From Palsa-461 sp036844945 (GTDB taxonomy: Bacteria; Actinomycetota; Acidimicrobiia; Acidimicrobiales; RAAP-2): 37,830 bases of DNA. The stretch is taken from the NCBI GenBank assembly GCA_036844945.1, contig DAIUEV010000026.1, positions 1 through 37,830 on the forward strand, in the 5' to 3' direction. The notes below the pieces were generated by a model, which had not been told where the DNA came from, did no database searches, and saw nothing but the letters and a program-made list of their open reading frames with translations. Each line of letters starts with the position of its first letter. The stretch's first letter is position 1. Shown piece after piece: positions 31,691-37,830 of the stretch. Position numbers and translations under genes: made by a program.

Positions 31691-32532
31691 CGTGTCGCTC
31701 CTCTGTGGTGCTCTCGGTGCCACTCGTCGTCGAACTGGTCGAAGAACCGGCCGAGCTGCTCGACGAGGAACCCGAACGACGGGGCCTCGAAGAGCACCGG
31801 CTGGTAGCGGGTGATGTCGTAGTCGAGGGAGCCCATCTGCCCGATGTCCCAGGGGCGCAGCTCCGCCTGGCGGAACGCTTCGAGCTCGCCGTAGCTCGAC
31901 AACAACCCCGCCCCGTAGGCCCGCGCCTTCCCCGACTCGCGCACCACCCCGAACTCGAGGGTGAACCAGAACACCCTTGAGAAGAACGCCATCGCGTGGG
32001 GATCGTGCGTGCGCACCGACGCCCGCCCCGCCTTCTCGTAGAGCGAGGCCAGGGAAGCCGACGCGAGCGTGTTGGCGTGCCCGATGATCTCGTGGACCAC
32101 GTCGGGCTCGGGTGTGTAGAAGGGCACCGAGTGGTGGCGGACGTACTGGGTGGAGAGGAACGTCCGTTCGGCCAGGGCGGCGTAGAAGTCGGAGGCGGGC
32201 ACGAGGCCCGGAACGGGCCGGAAGCCGAAGCCGGTGAGGGTCCGGAGCCGCTCGTCCACCTCGCGGAGCTGGGGCACCCGCTCGGTGGGAAGCACCAGCC
32301 GGGCGGAGCCGTCGAGATAGGCGGAGCACGCGTACTCACGGTGCTTCTCGGCCAGCTCGCCCGAGACGAGCTGCCACAGCGCGTCCTCTTCGGAGGTGTA
32401 GGTCACGTCGGGGACGGGATCCCCGACGTGATAGGCGCGACCCACCTCGGCGATCGACGCCCGCCGGGCCCGATACTCGGCGTCGAGGAATCCGGGGTGG
32501 TCGGCGGGAAGCTCGAGGACGGCGACGGCCAT
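31687..32532 (-). CDS. phhA: Phenylalanine 4-monooxygenase
   Basis: A pterin-dependent aromatic amino acid hydroxylase of about 281 aa making tyrosine from phenylalanine. The iron triad is visible in PDVVHEIIGH (both His) and EFGV (Glu). The catalytic core YTPEPD and the following aromatic residues (FWFTLEFGVV) fit bacterial PhhA. No N-terminal ACT domain is present, as is usual in bacteria. ATG 32532 is chosen; an in-frame TTG at 32541 adds three residues and has AGGTG 5 nt upstream, so it is a real alternative. It is the first gene of the phhA-hpd unit and is divergent from the Lrp-type regulator. Confidence 0.96.
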   Translation of the reverse strand: MAVAVLELPADHPGFLDAEYRARRASIAEVGRAYHVGDPVPDVTYTSEEDALWQLVSGELAEKHREYACSAYLDGSARLVLPTERVPQLREVDERLRTLTGFGFRPVPGLVPASDFYAALAERTFLSTQYVRHHSVPFYTPEPDVVHEIIGHANTLASASLASLYEKAGRASVRTHDPHAMAFFSRVFWFTLEFGVVRESGKARAYGAGLLSSYGELEAFRQAELRPWDIGQMGSLDYDITRYQPVLFEAPSFGFLVEQLGRFFDQFDDEWHREHHRGATR

Positions 32533-32600
32533 TTCGCCCAATCGTGCACCTGCCTGGATGGTCTGTCCAGGTCTAGGCCGATTTCCAAGACGATCAGTGC

Positions 32601-32620
32601 TCAGTATCCGGAGATACTGA
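32601..32620. promoter_or_regulatory. Palindromic operator candidate between phhA and the Lrp gene
   Basis: TCAGTATC (32601-32608) and GATACTGA (32613-32620) are perfect inverted arms around a 4-nt spacer. An additional TCAGT half-site at 32594-32598 precedes them with a 7-bp period. The site lies about 70 nt upstream of phhA and 38 nt upstream of the Lrp-type start, a natural binding place for the regulator controlling both directions. Confidence 0.7.
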
Positions 32621-32658
32621 CAAATCGTCTGAGAGAATGCCCTCGGAAGGGATATCGG

Positions 32659-33114
32659 ATGGACGTCTTGCCAGCGCTCGACGAGGTGGACCAGGCACTT
32701 GTCCGAGAGCTGATCCGCGACGGGCGGGTCTCAATGAGCACCTTGGCGGAACGGACCAACGTCTCGCGAGCAACCGCGTATGCCCGCTTCGAGCGTTTGC
32801 GCGAGTCCGGCGTCATCACGGGCTTCAGTGCGAACGTCGACCATGCCAAGGCCGGACTGCCGATCACCGCCCTCATCCTCGCCAACATCGAGCAGCACAG
32901 CTGGGAAGCGGTGCGCGCGGAGTGCCTGGAGCTGCCCGGGCTGCAGTACATCGCGTTCACGAGCGGTGGCTTCGACGTGGTGCTGATTGTGCGGGTGGCC
33001 GACGTCGTCGCGCTGCGGGACGTCGTGCTCGTCCGGTTGCACGGCTCACCGCACGTCCGGTCGACCCAGACGATCTTCGTCCTGGCCGACGAGACCCTGC
33101 AGCCCGGGCGATGA
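32659..33114 (+). CDS. Lrp/AsnC family transcriptional regulator
   Basis: A 151-aa regulator with an N-terminal winged helix-turn-helix (about 26-53, STLAERTNVSRATAYARFERL) and a C-terminal RAM/ACT-like ligand domain. Lrp-family proteins assemble as dimers to octamers and respond to amino acids. Divergence from phhA-hpd and the palindrome between them suggest that it senses phenylalanine or tyrosine and controls their breakdown (inference). GGAAGGG lies 8 nt before ATG 32659. Confidence 0.93.
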   Translation: MDVLPALDEVDQALVRELIRDGRVSMSTLAERTNVSRATAYARFERLRESGVITGFSANVDHAKAGLPITALILANIEQHSWEAVRAECLELPGLQYIAFTSGGFDVVLIVRVADVVALRDVVLVRLHGSPHVRSTQTIFVLADETLQPGR

Positions 33115-33193
33115 GCGGGCAGAACCGCCACTCGGGTCGACGCGGGACCTACCGTGAGCGTGGGCCGCAGGTCGGGGCCGGCCCGAGTCCGAA

Positions 33194-33631
33194 ATGGCGA
33201 CCCGCGTGAGGCCGCCCGAGACGACGCAGGAATCCAGGACGAGCCCAACCTCCTTGCCTCCCGAGGTGATCGACGCGCTGCTGGTCCACCCCGAGACCCG
33301 GGCGCTCCACCACTGCCGGGTCCGGGTGACCGACGACGGCCTGTCCCTCACCCGGATGTCCGGCGATCCCGAAGCGACCGTCGATCGGGCGTCGCCCGAG
33401 TCGGCCGCCACCGAGATCGAGTGGCGATCGCTGCGGGGCTTCTCGGCCGACGAGTCCTTTACGACATCAGGCGGTCGGCGGCTTCAGGTGCTCGGGATCG
33501 AGACCGAGGAAGGAGTGCTCACCCTGCTGGCCTCGGTGACCGAGGTGTCCCGGCTTTTCGGATCGGTCGGCGCCCGTGCGGAACGCTGGCGCCGGTCCCG
33601 CAAGCGCCGCCTGGTCCGCCAGGTGGCCTGA
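33194..33631 (+). CDS. Hypothetical protein, 145 aa
   Basis: I do not recognise a family. The protein is soluble with a probable beta-rich centre (HHCRVRVTDDGLSLTRM, then LQVLGIETEEGVLTLLASV), a helix VSRLFGSVGARAE and a basic C-terminal tail (RRSRKRRLVRQ) that could touch nucleic acid or membrane. The first 20 residues are polar and probably disordered. Codon composition matches the neighbours. No ribosome-binding site is obvious before ATG 33194. It sits between the Lrp-type and aarF-like genes on the same strand. Confidence 0.65.
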   Translation: MATRVRPPETTQESRTSPTSLPPEVIDALLVHPETRALHHCRVRVTDDGLSLTRMSGDPEATVDRASPESAATEIEWRSLRGFSADESFTTSGGRRLQVLGIETEEGVLTLLASVTEVSRLFGSVGARAERWRRSRKRRLVRQVA

Positions 33632-33671
33632 GCCCGCGTTCGGGCCGGGACTGAGCGGCCCCAGGGTCGCG

Positions 33672-33677
33672 TAGCCT
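33672..33677 (+). promoter_or_regulatory. -10 box of a probable leaderless transcript (aarF-like)
   Basis: TAGCCT ends 6 nt before GTG 33684; no ribosome-binding site lies between. Confidence 0.5.
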
Positions 33678-33683
33678 GCCGAT

Positions 33684-35216
33684 GTGGGGAACGGCCGCGC
33701 TGGTGTCTCCCCGGTCGGCGGCGATCCCTCCCCCCGGATCTACCCGCGTCGTCTCCCCGAACCCGGCCCGCTCGCGCTGGCCCGCCGGGGCGCGCAGATC
33801 GCCGAGGTGGCCACCCGGCACTTCTTCCCCGTCGTCGTCCGCCACCTCTTCGACCGACCACGGCGCCGACTCTTGCCGAGCACGTTCGCGCGCCCGCTCC
33901 GCCTGACCTTCGAGGACCTCGGGGGCACGTTCATCAAGTTCGGCCAGATCATGGCGTCCTCCCCGGGGATGTTCGGTGAGGAGGTGGCCCAGGAGTTCCG
34001 GTCCTGCCTCGACACCGGCCCGCCGGCGCCCTTCATCGAGGTGCGCAATCGGATCGAGGCCGACCTCGGGATGCCGATGTCCGAGGCGTACCGCGACTTC
34101 GAGCCCGAACCGTTCGGCCGCGCGTCGATCGCGGTCGTGCACCGGGCGACGCTGCACGACGGGCGAAGCGTGGCGGTCAAGATCATCCGCCCCGGGATTG
34201 AGCAACAGGTCGCCACCGACCTCGACCTGATGCAGCCGTTGTTCGACGTGCTGGCCCGCCAAACCGGCGATCAGATGGCGGGCTCGATGCTCCAGCTCGT
34301 CGACAGCTTCCGCGTCCAGCTCGGTGAGGAGATGGACCTGCGGAACGAGGCTCGCACGATGGGCCACTTCCGCAGGCTGTTGACCGAGGTCGACCTGCCG
34401 AAGATCGCGGTGCCCGAGCCCTACCCGGAGCTGTCCGGGCCGAACGTGCTCACGATGGAGCTGCTCGACGGCGTCCCGATCGACGACCTGGCCCAAGTCG
34501 CGGAGCTCGGCGTGGACCCGGCCCCGCTCGTCGAGGAGGTGGTCCGCTCCTTCTTCATGCACGTCGTTCGTCGCGGAACCTTCCATGGCGACGCCCACGC
34601 CGGCAACATGCTGCTGCTCCGCGACGGCCGGATCGGCATCGTCGACTGGGGGATCGTCGGGCGCCTCGACCCCGCCACCCACCGCTTCGTCCTCCGGCTC
34701 CTCGCGGCGGCGCTCGGCGAGGAGGGAGCGTGGGCCGAGGTGACCGACCACCTGGTCAAGACGTACGGGCCGGCCCTCGGAATGGCGGTCGGTATGGACC
34801 AGGACCAGATGACGGCGTTCATCCGACAACTGGTCGAACCGACCCTGACCCGGCCCTTCGGTGAGGTGTCGATGGCCGACATGCTCCAGACCGTCCAGCT
34901 CCAGCTCGCCCGTGCGCAGGGCCTGGAGGCCCAGCGGCGGACCCTGCGGGCCATCGTCCGCCGCCTTCGCTTCCAACGCCGTGTCCGCCGGATGGCCGAC
35001 GCGTCCGGCGGTCTCTTCTCGGAGTTCGACCGGGGAACCTTCCTCCTCTCCAAGCAGCTGATGTACTTCGAGCGGTACGGCCGTCTCTTCCTGGCCGACG
35101 TGCCCCTCCTGAAGGACCAGGCGTTCTTCAAGGAGCTGCTCCGGGACGCCCCCGACATCGGCGCGGACGGCGGCCAATCCGGGTTCAGGGCGGCCGACGG
35201 CGCGCCGGTAGAGTGA
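33684..35216 (+). CDS. AarF/UbiB-family atypical kinase-like protein
   Basis: A 510-aa member of the ABC1/UbiB/ADCK family of unorthodox kinases or ATPases linked to isoprenoid-quinone and lipid metabolism. Seen: the family KxGQ motif in FIKFGQIMASSP, the nucleotide lysine in VAVKIIRPG, the catalytic loop FHGDAHAGN and the metal motif VDWG. The Ala-rich loop, usually AAAS, reads GRAS (FGRASIAVVHRA), a change in the element that controls nucleotide selectivity in UbiB proteins. No membrane helices are evident at the C-terminus, though LSKQLMYFERYGRLFL could be amphipathic. GTG 33684 fits the leaderless promoter. Confidence 0.92.
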   Translation: MGNGRAGVSPVGGDPSPRIYPRRLPEPGPLALARRGAQIAEVATRHFFPVVVRHLFDRPRRRLLPSTFARPLRLTFEDLGGTFIKFGQIMASSPGMFGEEVAQEFRSCLDTGPPAPFIEVRNRIEADLGMPMSEAYRDFEPEPFGRASIAVVHRATLHDGRSVAVKIIRPGIEQQVATDLDLMQPLFDVLARQTGDQMAGSMLQLVDSFRVQLGEEMDLRNEARTMGHFRRLLTEVDLPKIAVPEPYPELSGPNVLTMELLDGVPIDDLAQVAELGVDPAPLVEEVVRSFFMHVVRRGTFHGDAHAGNMLLLRDGRIGIVDWGIVGRLDPATHRFVLRLLAAALGEEGAWAEVTDHLVKTYGPALGMAVGMDQDQMTAFIRQLVEPTLTRPFGEVSMADMLQTVQLQLARAQGLEAQRRTLRAIVRRLRFQRRVRRMADASGGLFSEFDRGTFLLSKQLMYFERYGRLFLADVPLLKDQAFFKELLRDAPDIGADGGQSGFRAADGAPVE

Positions 35217-35238
35217 GGCCTTCGCCAGGCAGGGAACC

Positions 35239-35244
35239 GGGAGG
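35239..35244 (+). promoter_or_regulatory. Ribosome-binding site deciding the ferredoxin start
   Basis: GGGAGG lies 5 nt before GTG 35250. The in-frame GTG at 35244 overlaps the site itself, so it cannot be the start. Confidence 0.65.
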
Positions 35245-35249
35245 TGACC

Positions 35250-35444
35250 GTGAAGGTCGTCGTCGACTTCGACCGTTGTGCCAGCAACGCGGTGTGCATG
35301 TCGCTCCTGCCCGAGATATTCGAGGTGCGTGACGACGGCTACCTCTACGTCCTTGACGAGCATCCGCCCGAGTCGATGCGCGAGCAGCTCGAGGAGGCGG
35401 TCCGCAGTTGCCCGACACAGGCCATCTCCCTCGCTGACGAGTAG
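35250..35444 (+). CDS. [3Fe-4S]-type ferredoxin
   Basis: A 64-aa acidic ferredoxin. Cysteines occur as C-x5-C near the N-terminus (DRCASNAVCM) and one in SCPTQAI near the C-terminus, three in all, which fits the [3Fe-4S] ferredoxins that feed cytochrome P450s in actinobacteria. No P450 or ferredoxin reductase gene is in the window, so the partner is elsewhere. It lies 33 nt after the aarF-like gene and 27 nt before gltX on the same strand. A GGGAGG site supports GTG 35250. Confidence 0.92.
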   Translation: MKVVVDFDRCASNAVCMSLLPEIFEVRDDGYLYVLDEHPPESMREQLEEAVRSCPTQAISLADE

Positions 35445-35471
35445 CCCCGCGCCGGTGCCGGGCGCCACACC

Positions 35472-36917
35472 ATGACGGGCCCGCGGGTGCGGTTCGCGCC
35501 ATCGCCGACCGGCTACCTCCACGTCGGCAACGCCCGTACGGCCCTGTTCAACTGGCTCTTCGCCCGCCAGACGGGCGGCACATTCATCCTCCGGATCGAG
35601 GACACCGACGAGGAGCGGAGCCGCAGCGACTGGATCGACGGCATCGTGTCAGGCCTGTCGTGGCTGGGAATGGACCCGGACGAGGGGCCGGTCCGCCAGT
35701 CCGAGCGCCGTGCTCGCTACGACGAGGTGATCGAGCAGATGTGGGCCGATGGCCAGCTGTACGCCTGCGACTGCACGCGCGAGGAGGTGCTCGCCCGGAC
35801 CAAGGACAACCCGATCCCGGGTTACGACGGCCACTGCCGGGACCGCGGGCTCGAGCGAAACGAGAAGACCGCGCTGCGGTTCCGGACCCCCGATGAGGGG
35901 GCCACCGTGCTGCACGACATCGTGCGCGGCACCGTCGAGTTCCCCCATCGGGCCATGGAGGACTTCGTCTGTGTGAAGTCGACCGGCCAGCCCCTCTTCG
36001 TGCTGGCCAACGCGGTCGATGATCGGGACACGGCGATCACCCACGTCATCCGCGGCGAGGATCTCCTGCCCACGACCCCGAAGGGGCTCCTCGTGTGGGC
36101 TGCCCTCGACCAGCGCGATCCGGTCGAGCTCCCGCTCTTCGCCCATCTCCCGATGCTGGTGAACGAGCAGCGTAAGAAGCTCTCCAAGCGTCGGGACCGG
36201 GTCGCCGTCGAGTCCTACCGCGACGACGGGTACCTCCCCGAAGCGTTCCGGAACTACCTCGCGCTTCTCGGATGGAGCCCGTCCGGCGACCGCGAGAAGG
36301 TCGACCTCGACACGCTCATCGAGGAGTTCCGGCTGGAGGACGTCCACCATGCCGGCGCCTACTTCGACGTGAAGAAGCTGACCCACCTGAACGGCGAGTA
36401 CATCCGCGAGCTCTCGCCGGAGCGCTTCGTCGAGGCAGCGACCCCGTGGGTGGCGCCCGGAGCCGGGGGATGGGTCCCGTCCACCGGCGGCCCGACGTGG
36501 CCACCCGACCGCTACGACCCGGCCACCTTCGCCCGGGTGGCCCCCTTGGTGCAGGACCGGGTGGCCGTGCTGAGCGAGGTGCCCGGCATGGTCGACTTCT
36601 TCTTCCTGGCCGAGCCCGACATCGACGAGGCGGCGTGGAGGTCGAAGGTCGCGGATGATCCGCTCGCGCCGGCGATCCTGGCCGGGGCGGGAGAAAGCTT
36701 TTCGAACTGCGAGTGGACCACCGAGGCGCTGGAGGCCGCCACCCGTGCCGTGGTCGAGGCCGCGGGGACGAGCCTGCGCAAGGGCCAGTTCCCGATCCGC
36801 GTCGCCGTGATGGGCCGGCAGGTCGGGCCACCGCTCTTCGAGTCGCTGGCGTTGCTCGGCCGCGACGAGGTGCTCGCGCGGCTGGATCGGGCGCGGGCGC
36901 GCCTCGCGCCGGACTGA
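35472..36917 (+). CDS. gltX: Glutamate--tRNA ligase
   Basis: A 481-aa class I glutamyl-tRNA synthetase. The HIGH-type motif is HVGN (17-20) in APSPTGYLHVGNARTALFN and the KMSKS-type motif is KLSKR (236-240). A CDC pair (99-101) with a later Cys122 resembles the zinc site of bacterial enzymes. The length is normal. With tRNA-Gln(CTG) 0.7 kb downstream it is plausible that the enzyme is non-discriminating and also charges tRNA-Gln with Glu for the GatCAB pathway, as is general in actinobacteria. No ribosome-binding site is clear before ATG 35472. Confidence 0.97.
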   Translation: MTGPRVRFAPSPTGYLHVGNARTALFNWLFARQTGGTFILRIEDTDEERSRSDWIDGIVSGLSWLGMDPDEGPVRQSERRARYDEVIEQMWADGQLYACDCTREEVLARTKDNPIPGYDGHCRDRGLERNEKTALRFRTPDEGATVLHDIVRGTVEFPHRAMEDFVCVKSTGQPLFVLANAVDDRDTAITHVIRGEDLLPTTPKGLLVWAALDQRDPVELPLFAHLPMLVNEQRKKLSKRRDRVAVESYRDDGYLPEAFRNYLALLGWSPSGDREKVDLDTLIEEFRLEDVHHAGAYFDVKKLTHLNGEYIRELSPERFVEAATPWVAPGAGGWVPSTGGPTWPPDRYDPATFARVAPLVQDRVAVLSEVPGMVDFFFLAEPDIDEAAWRSKVADDPLAPAILAGAGESFSNCEWTTEALEAATRAVVEAAGTSLRKGQFPIRVAVMGRQVGPPLFESLALLGRDEVLARLDRARARLAPD

Positions 36918-36919
36918 CG

Positions 36920-37561
36920 TTGCTTCCTCGCCTCCCGCTGATCGGCCGGCTCCATCCGATCCTCCGGGTGGTGATCCTCCTCCTCATCGCGATCGTCGTG
37001 TACCTCGTCGTGTCCGGGGTGCAGGTGTGGCTGACCTCGCGGGAGTCCTCCCCGCGGCCGGCCAGCGCCATCATCGTCATGGGGGCCGCCCAGTACGACG
37101 GGGTGCCCTCGCCCGACCTCCAGTCCCGCCTGAACGAAGCCCTCGACCTCTACCGGGAGGGGTTGGCACCGCTGATCGTGGTCACCGGCTACAAGGAGTC
37201 CGGCGACCGCTACACCGAAGCCGAGGCCGGTGGCACCTACCTCGAGCACCACGGCGTTCCGTCGTCCGCGGTCGCCGAAGTGGGGGGCACGGACAGCTAC
37301 GAGAACCTTGCCGATGCCGACACGGTGCTGAAGGCTCGTGGCGATCAGACGGTGTTGATCACTACCGACCCGTTCCACGAGGACCGATCGATGGCCATCG
37401 CGAGCGGGTTCGGGCTCATGGCGTTCCCGACCCCGACGCACACCTCGCCGATCAACGGCTGGTCGGCGGTGCCGTATTACTTCAAGGAGGCGATCGCCGT
37501 CGGGGTCGGGCGGGTGATCGGGTACCACGAACTGAGCCGCCTCAGGCTCGGGTTCGGGTGA
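36920..37561 (+). CDS. YdcF/SanA-like DUF218 protein
   Basis: A 213-aa protein with one N-terminal membrane helix (VVILLLIAIVVYLVVSGV) followed by an extracytoplasmic DUF218 domain. Domain marks are AIIVMGAAQYDG, LIVVTGYKESGD, the SYENLADA helix and TTDPFHEDRSM. Relatives (YdcF, SanA, ElyC) are tied to envelope integrity and peptidoglycan or carrier-lipid supply, but the reaction is unsettled. TTG 36920 starts 2 nt after the gltX stop and needs coupling to gltX translation, since no good ribosome-binding site precedes it. Upstream frames into gltX are shadows. Confidence 0.88.
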   Translation: MLPRLPLIGRLHPILRVVILLLIAIVVYLVVSGVQVWLTSRESSPRPASAIIVMGAAQYDGVPSPDLQSRLNEALDLYREGLAPLIVVTGYKESGDRYTEAEAGGTYLEHHGVPSSAVAEVGGTDSYENLADADTVLKARGDQTVLITTDPFHEDRSMAIASGFGLMAFPTPTHTSPINGWSAVPYYFKEAIAVGVGRVIGYHELSRLRLGFG

Positions 37562-37568
37562 CCGCCCA

Positions 37569-37599
37569 TTGCCGCGGCTCCGCCGTCGTCAGGTAGCCT
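37569..37599 (+). promoter_or_regulatory. Promoter candidate of tRNA-Gln
   Basis: TTGCCG (37569-37574) and TAGCCT (37594-37599) with a 19-nt spacer. Transcription would start about 7 nt before the mature tRNA 5' end at 37613. Confidence 0.45.
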
Positions 37600-37612
37600 C
37601 TCCCTCGCCCAA

Positions 37613-37687
37613 TCGGGGGTGGTGTAATCGGCAACACGACAGGTTCTGGCCCTGTTATTGGGGGTTCGAGTCCTCCCCCCCGAGCCA
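37613..37687 (+). tRNA. tRNA-Gln (anticodon CTG)
   Basis: A complete cloverleaf. The acceptor TCGGGGG (37613-37619) pairs with CCCCCGA (37677-37683). The D-stem is GTGT/ACAC. The anticodon arm ACAGG-TTCTGGC-CCTGT has CTG at 37646-37648. The variable loop has 4 nt, and the T-arm is GGGGG-TTCGAGT-CCTCC with one G-U pair. Discriminator G is followed by an encoded CCA (37685-37687). It reads CAG codons and would be charged through Glu-tRNA-Gln in actinobacteria. Confidence 0.97.
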
Positions 37688-37770
37688 TCTCGCGACGCCG
37701 AGCCCCGTATCAGAGGCTGGCGTTCGCGCGTGAATGGCCACGCTTCGGAGCCTCTTCCGGCCTGGCAGTT

Positions 37771-37787
37771 TCGCTCCGTTGGAGCGA
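37771..37787. repeat. Hairpin 3' of tRNA-Gln
   Basis: TCGCTCC-GTT-GGAGCGA gives a perfect 7-bp stem with a 3-nt loop, 83 nt after the tRNA. It could be a terminator without a T-run. The rest of 37688-37830 shows no gene. Confidence 0.4.
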
Positions 37788-37830
37788 GGATCCTCCCTCC
37801 GGCGCCCCTATCGGAGCCGGCAGGGCCTAG

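Noticed and set aside
29190..32339. 1049-codon minus frame, the longest in the window
   Set aside because: Low-complexity Arg/Pro/Ser translation caused by high GC; it runs antiphase through the PIN-TRAM, hpd and phhA genes.

Overview
The window looks like part of a scaffold from a high-GC actinobacterium, probably an uncultured lineage assembled from a metagenome. Three things point that way: an aa3-type ctaC-ctaD-ctaF oxidase cluster with the small actinobacterial subunit IV, a block of exactly 100 Ns (18814-18913) of the kind used for scaffold gaps, and dense high-GC genes starting with GTG or TTG. Placement near Acidimicrobiia is a guess. No phage, insertion sequence or CRISPR array is visible.

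Region 1 (1-9.1 kb) has lower GC (52-68% in hand-counted lines), looser gene spacing and a lipid/acyl-CoA flavour. It holds a cut-off amidohydrolase, a PEP mutase/isocitrate lyase-type enzyme, a double-hotdog MaoC protein, a crotonase lacking both catalytic glutamates, a patatin phospholipase, a Bfd-type [2Fe-2S] protein, a GT-C-like membrane protein, a lone cyclic-nucleotide-binding domain and a fatty acid desaturase. At about 9.15 kb the composition changes abruptly to about 75% GC and packing becomes tight.

Region 2 (9.2-21.2 kb) contains an APH(6)-like kinase, a PIN/NYN-like protein, a HIT-MFS pair, a TesB thioesterase, and a leftward respiratory block read as enoyl-CoA hydratase, CopD-like protein, tatA, ctaC, ctaD, ctaF. 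An ABC-2 exporter pair is interrupted by the assembly gap. Two small uncharacterised genes follow.

Region 3 (21.2-30.3 kb) contains ogt, a methyltransferase, a TTGA-coupled class III aminotransferase and HpnA-like epimerase, an EAL-domain protein, the three-gene proton-translocating transhydrogenase (pntAA-pntAB-pntB) and a PIN-TRAM membrane protein with an eroded PIN site.

Region 4 (30.5-37.8 kb) contains a phenylalanine-to-homogentisate operon (phhA-hpd) divergent from an Lrp/AsnC regulator across a perfect palindrome. After it come an AarF/UbiB kinase-like protein, a three-cysteine ferredoxin, gltX, a YdcF-like protein and tRNA-Gln(CTG).

Two architectural patterns stand out. Eight gene junctions are four-base NTGA stop/start overlaps; in two the overlapping codon is CTG and no ordinary start codon is nearby. 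About ten genes of the high-GC part have a TANNNT-like box only 6-9 nt before the start codon, as expected for leaderless mRNAs. I found no clearly new defence or biosynthetic system. The best leads are the aminotransferase-epimerase(-methyltransferase) group and the CopD-tatA-cta arrangement.
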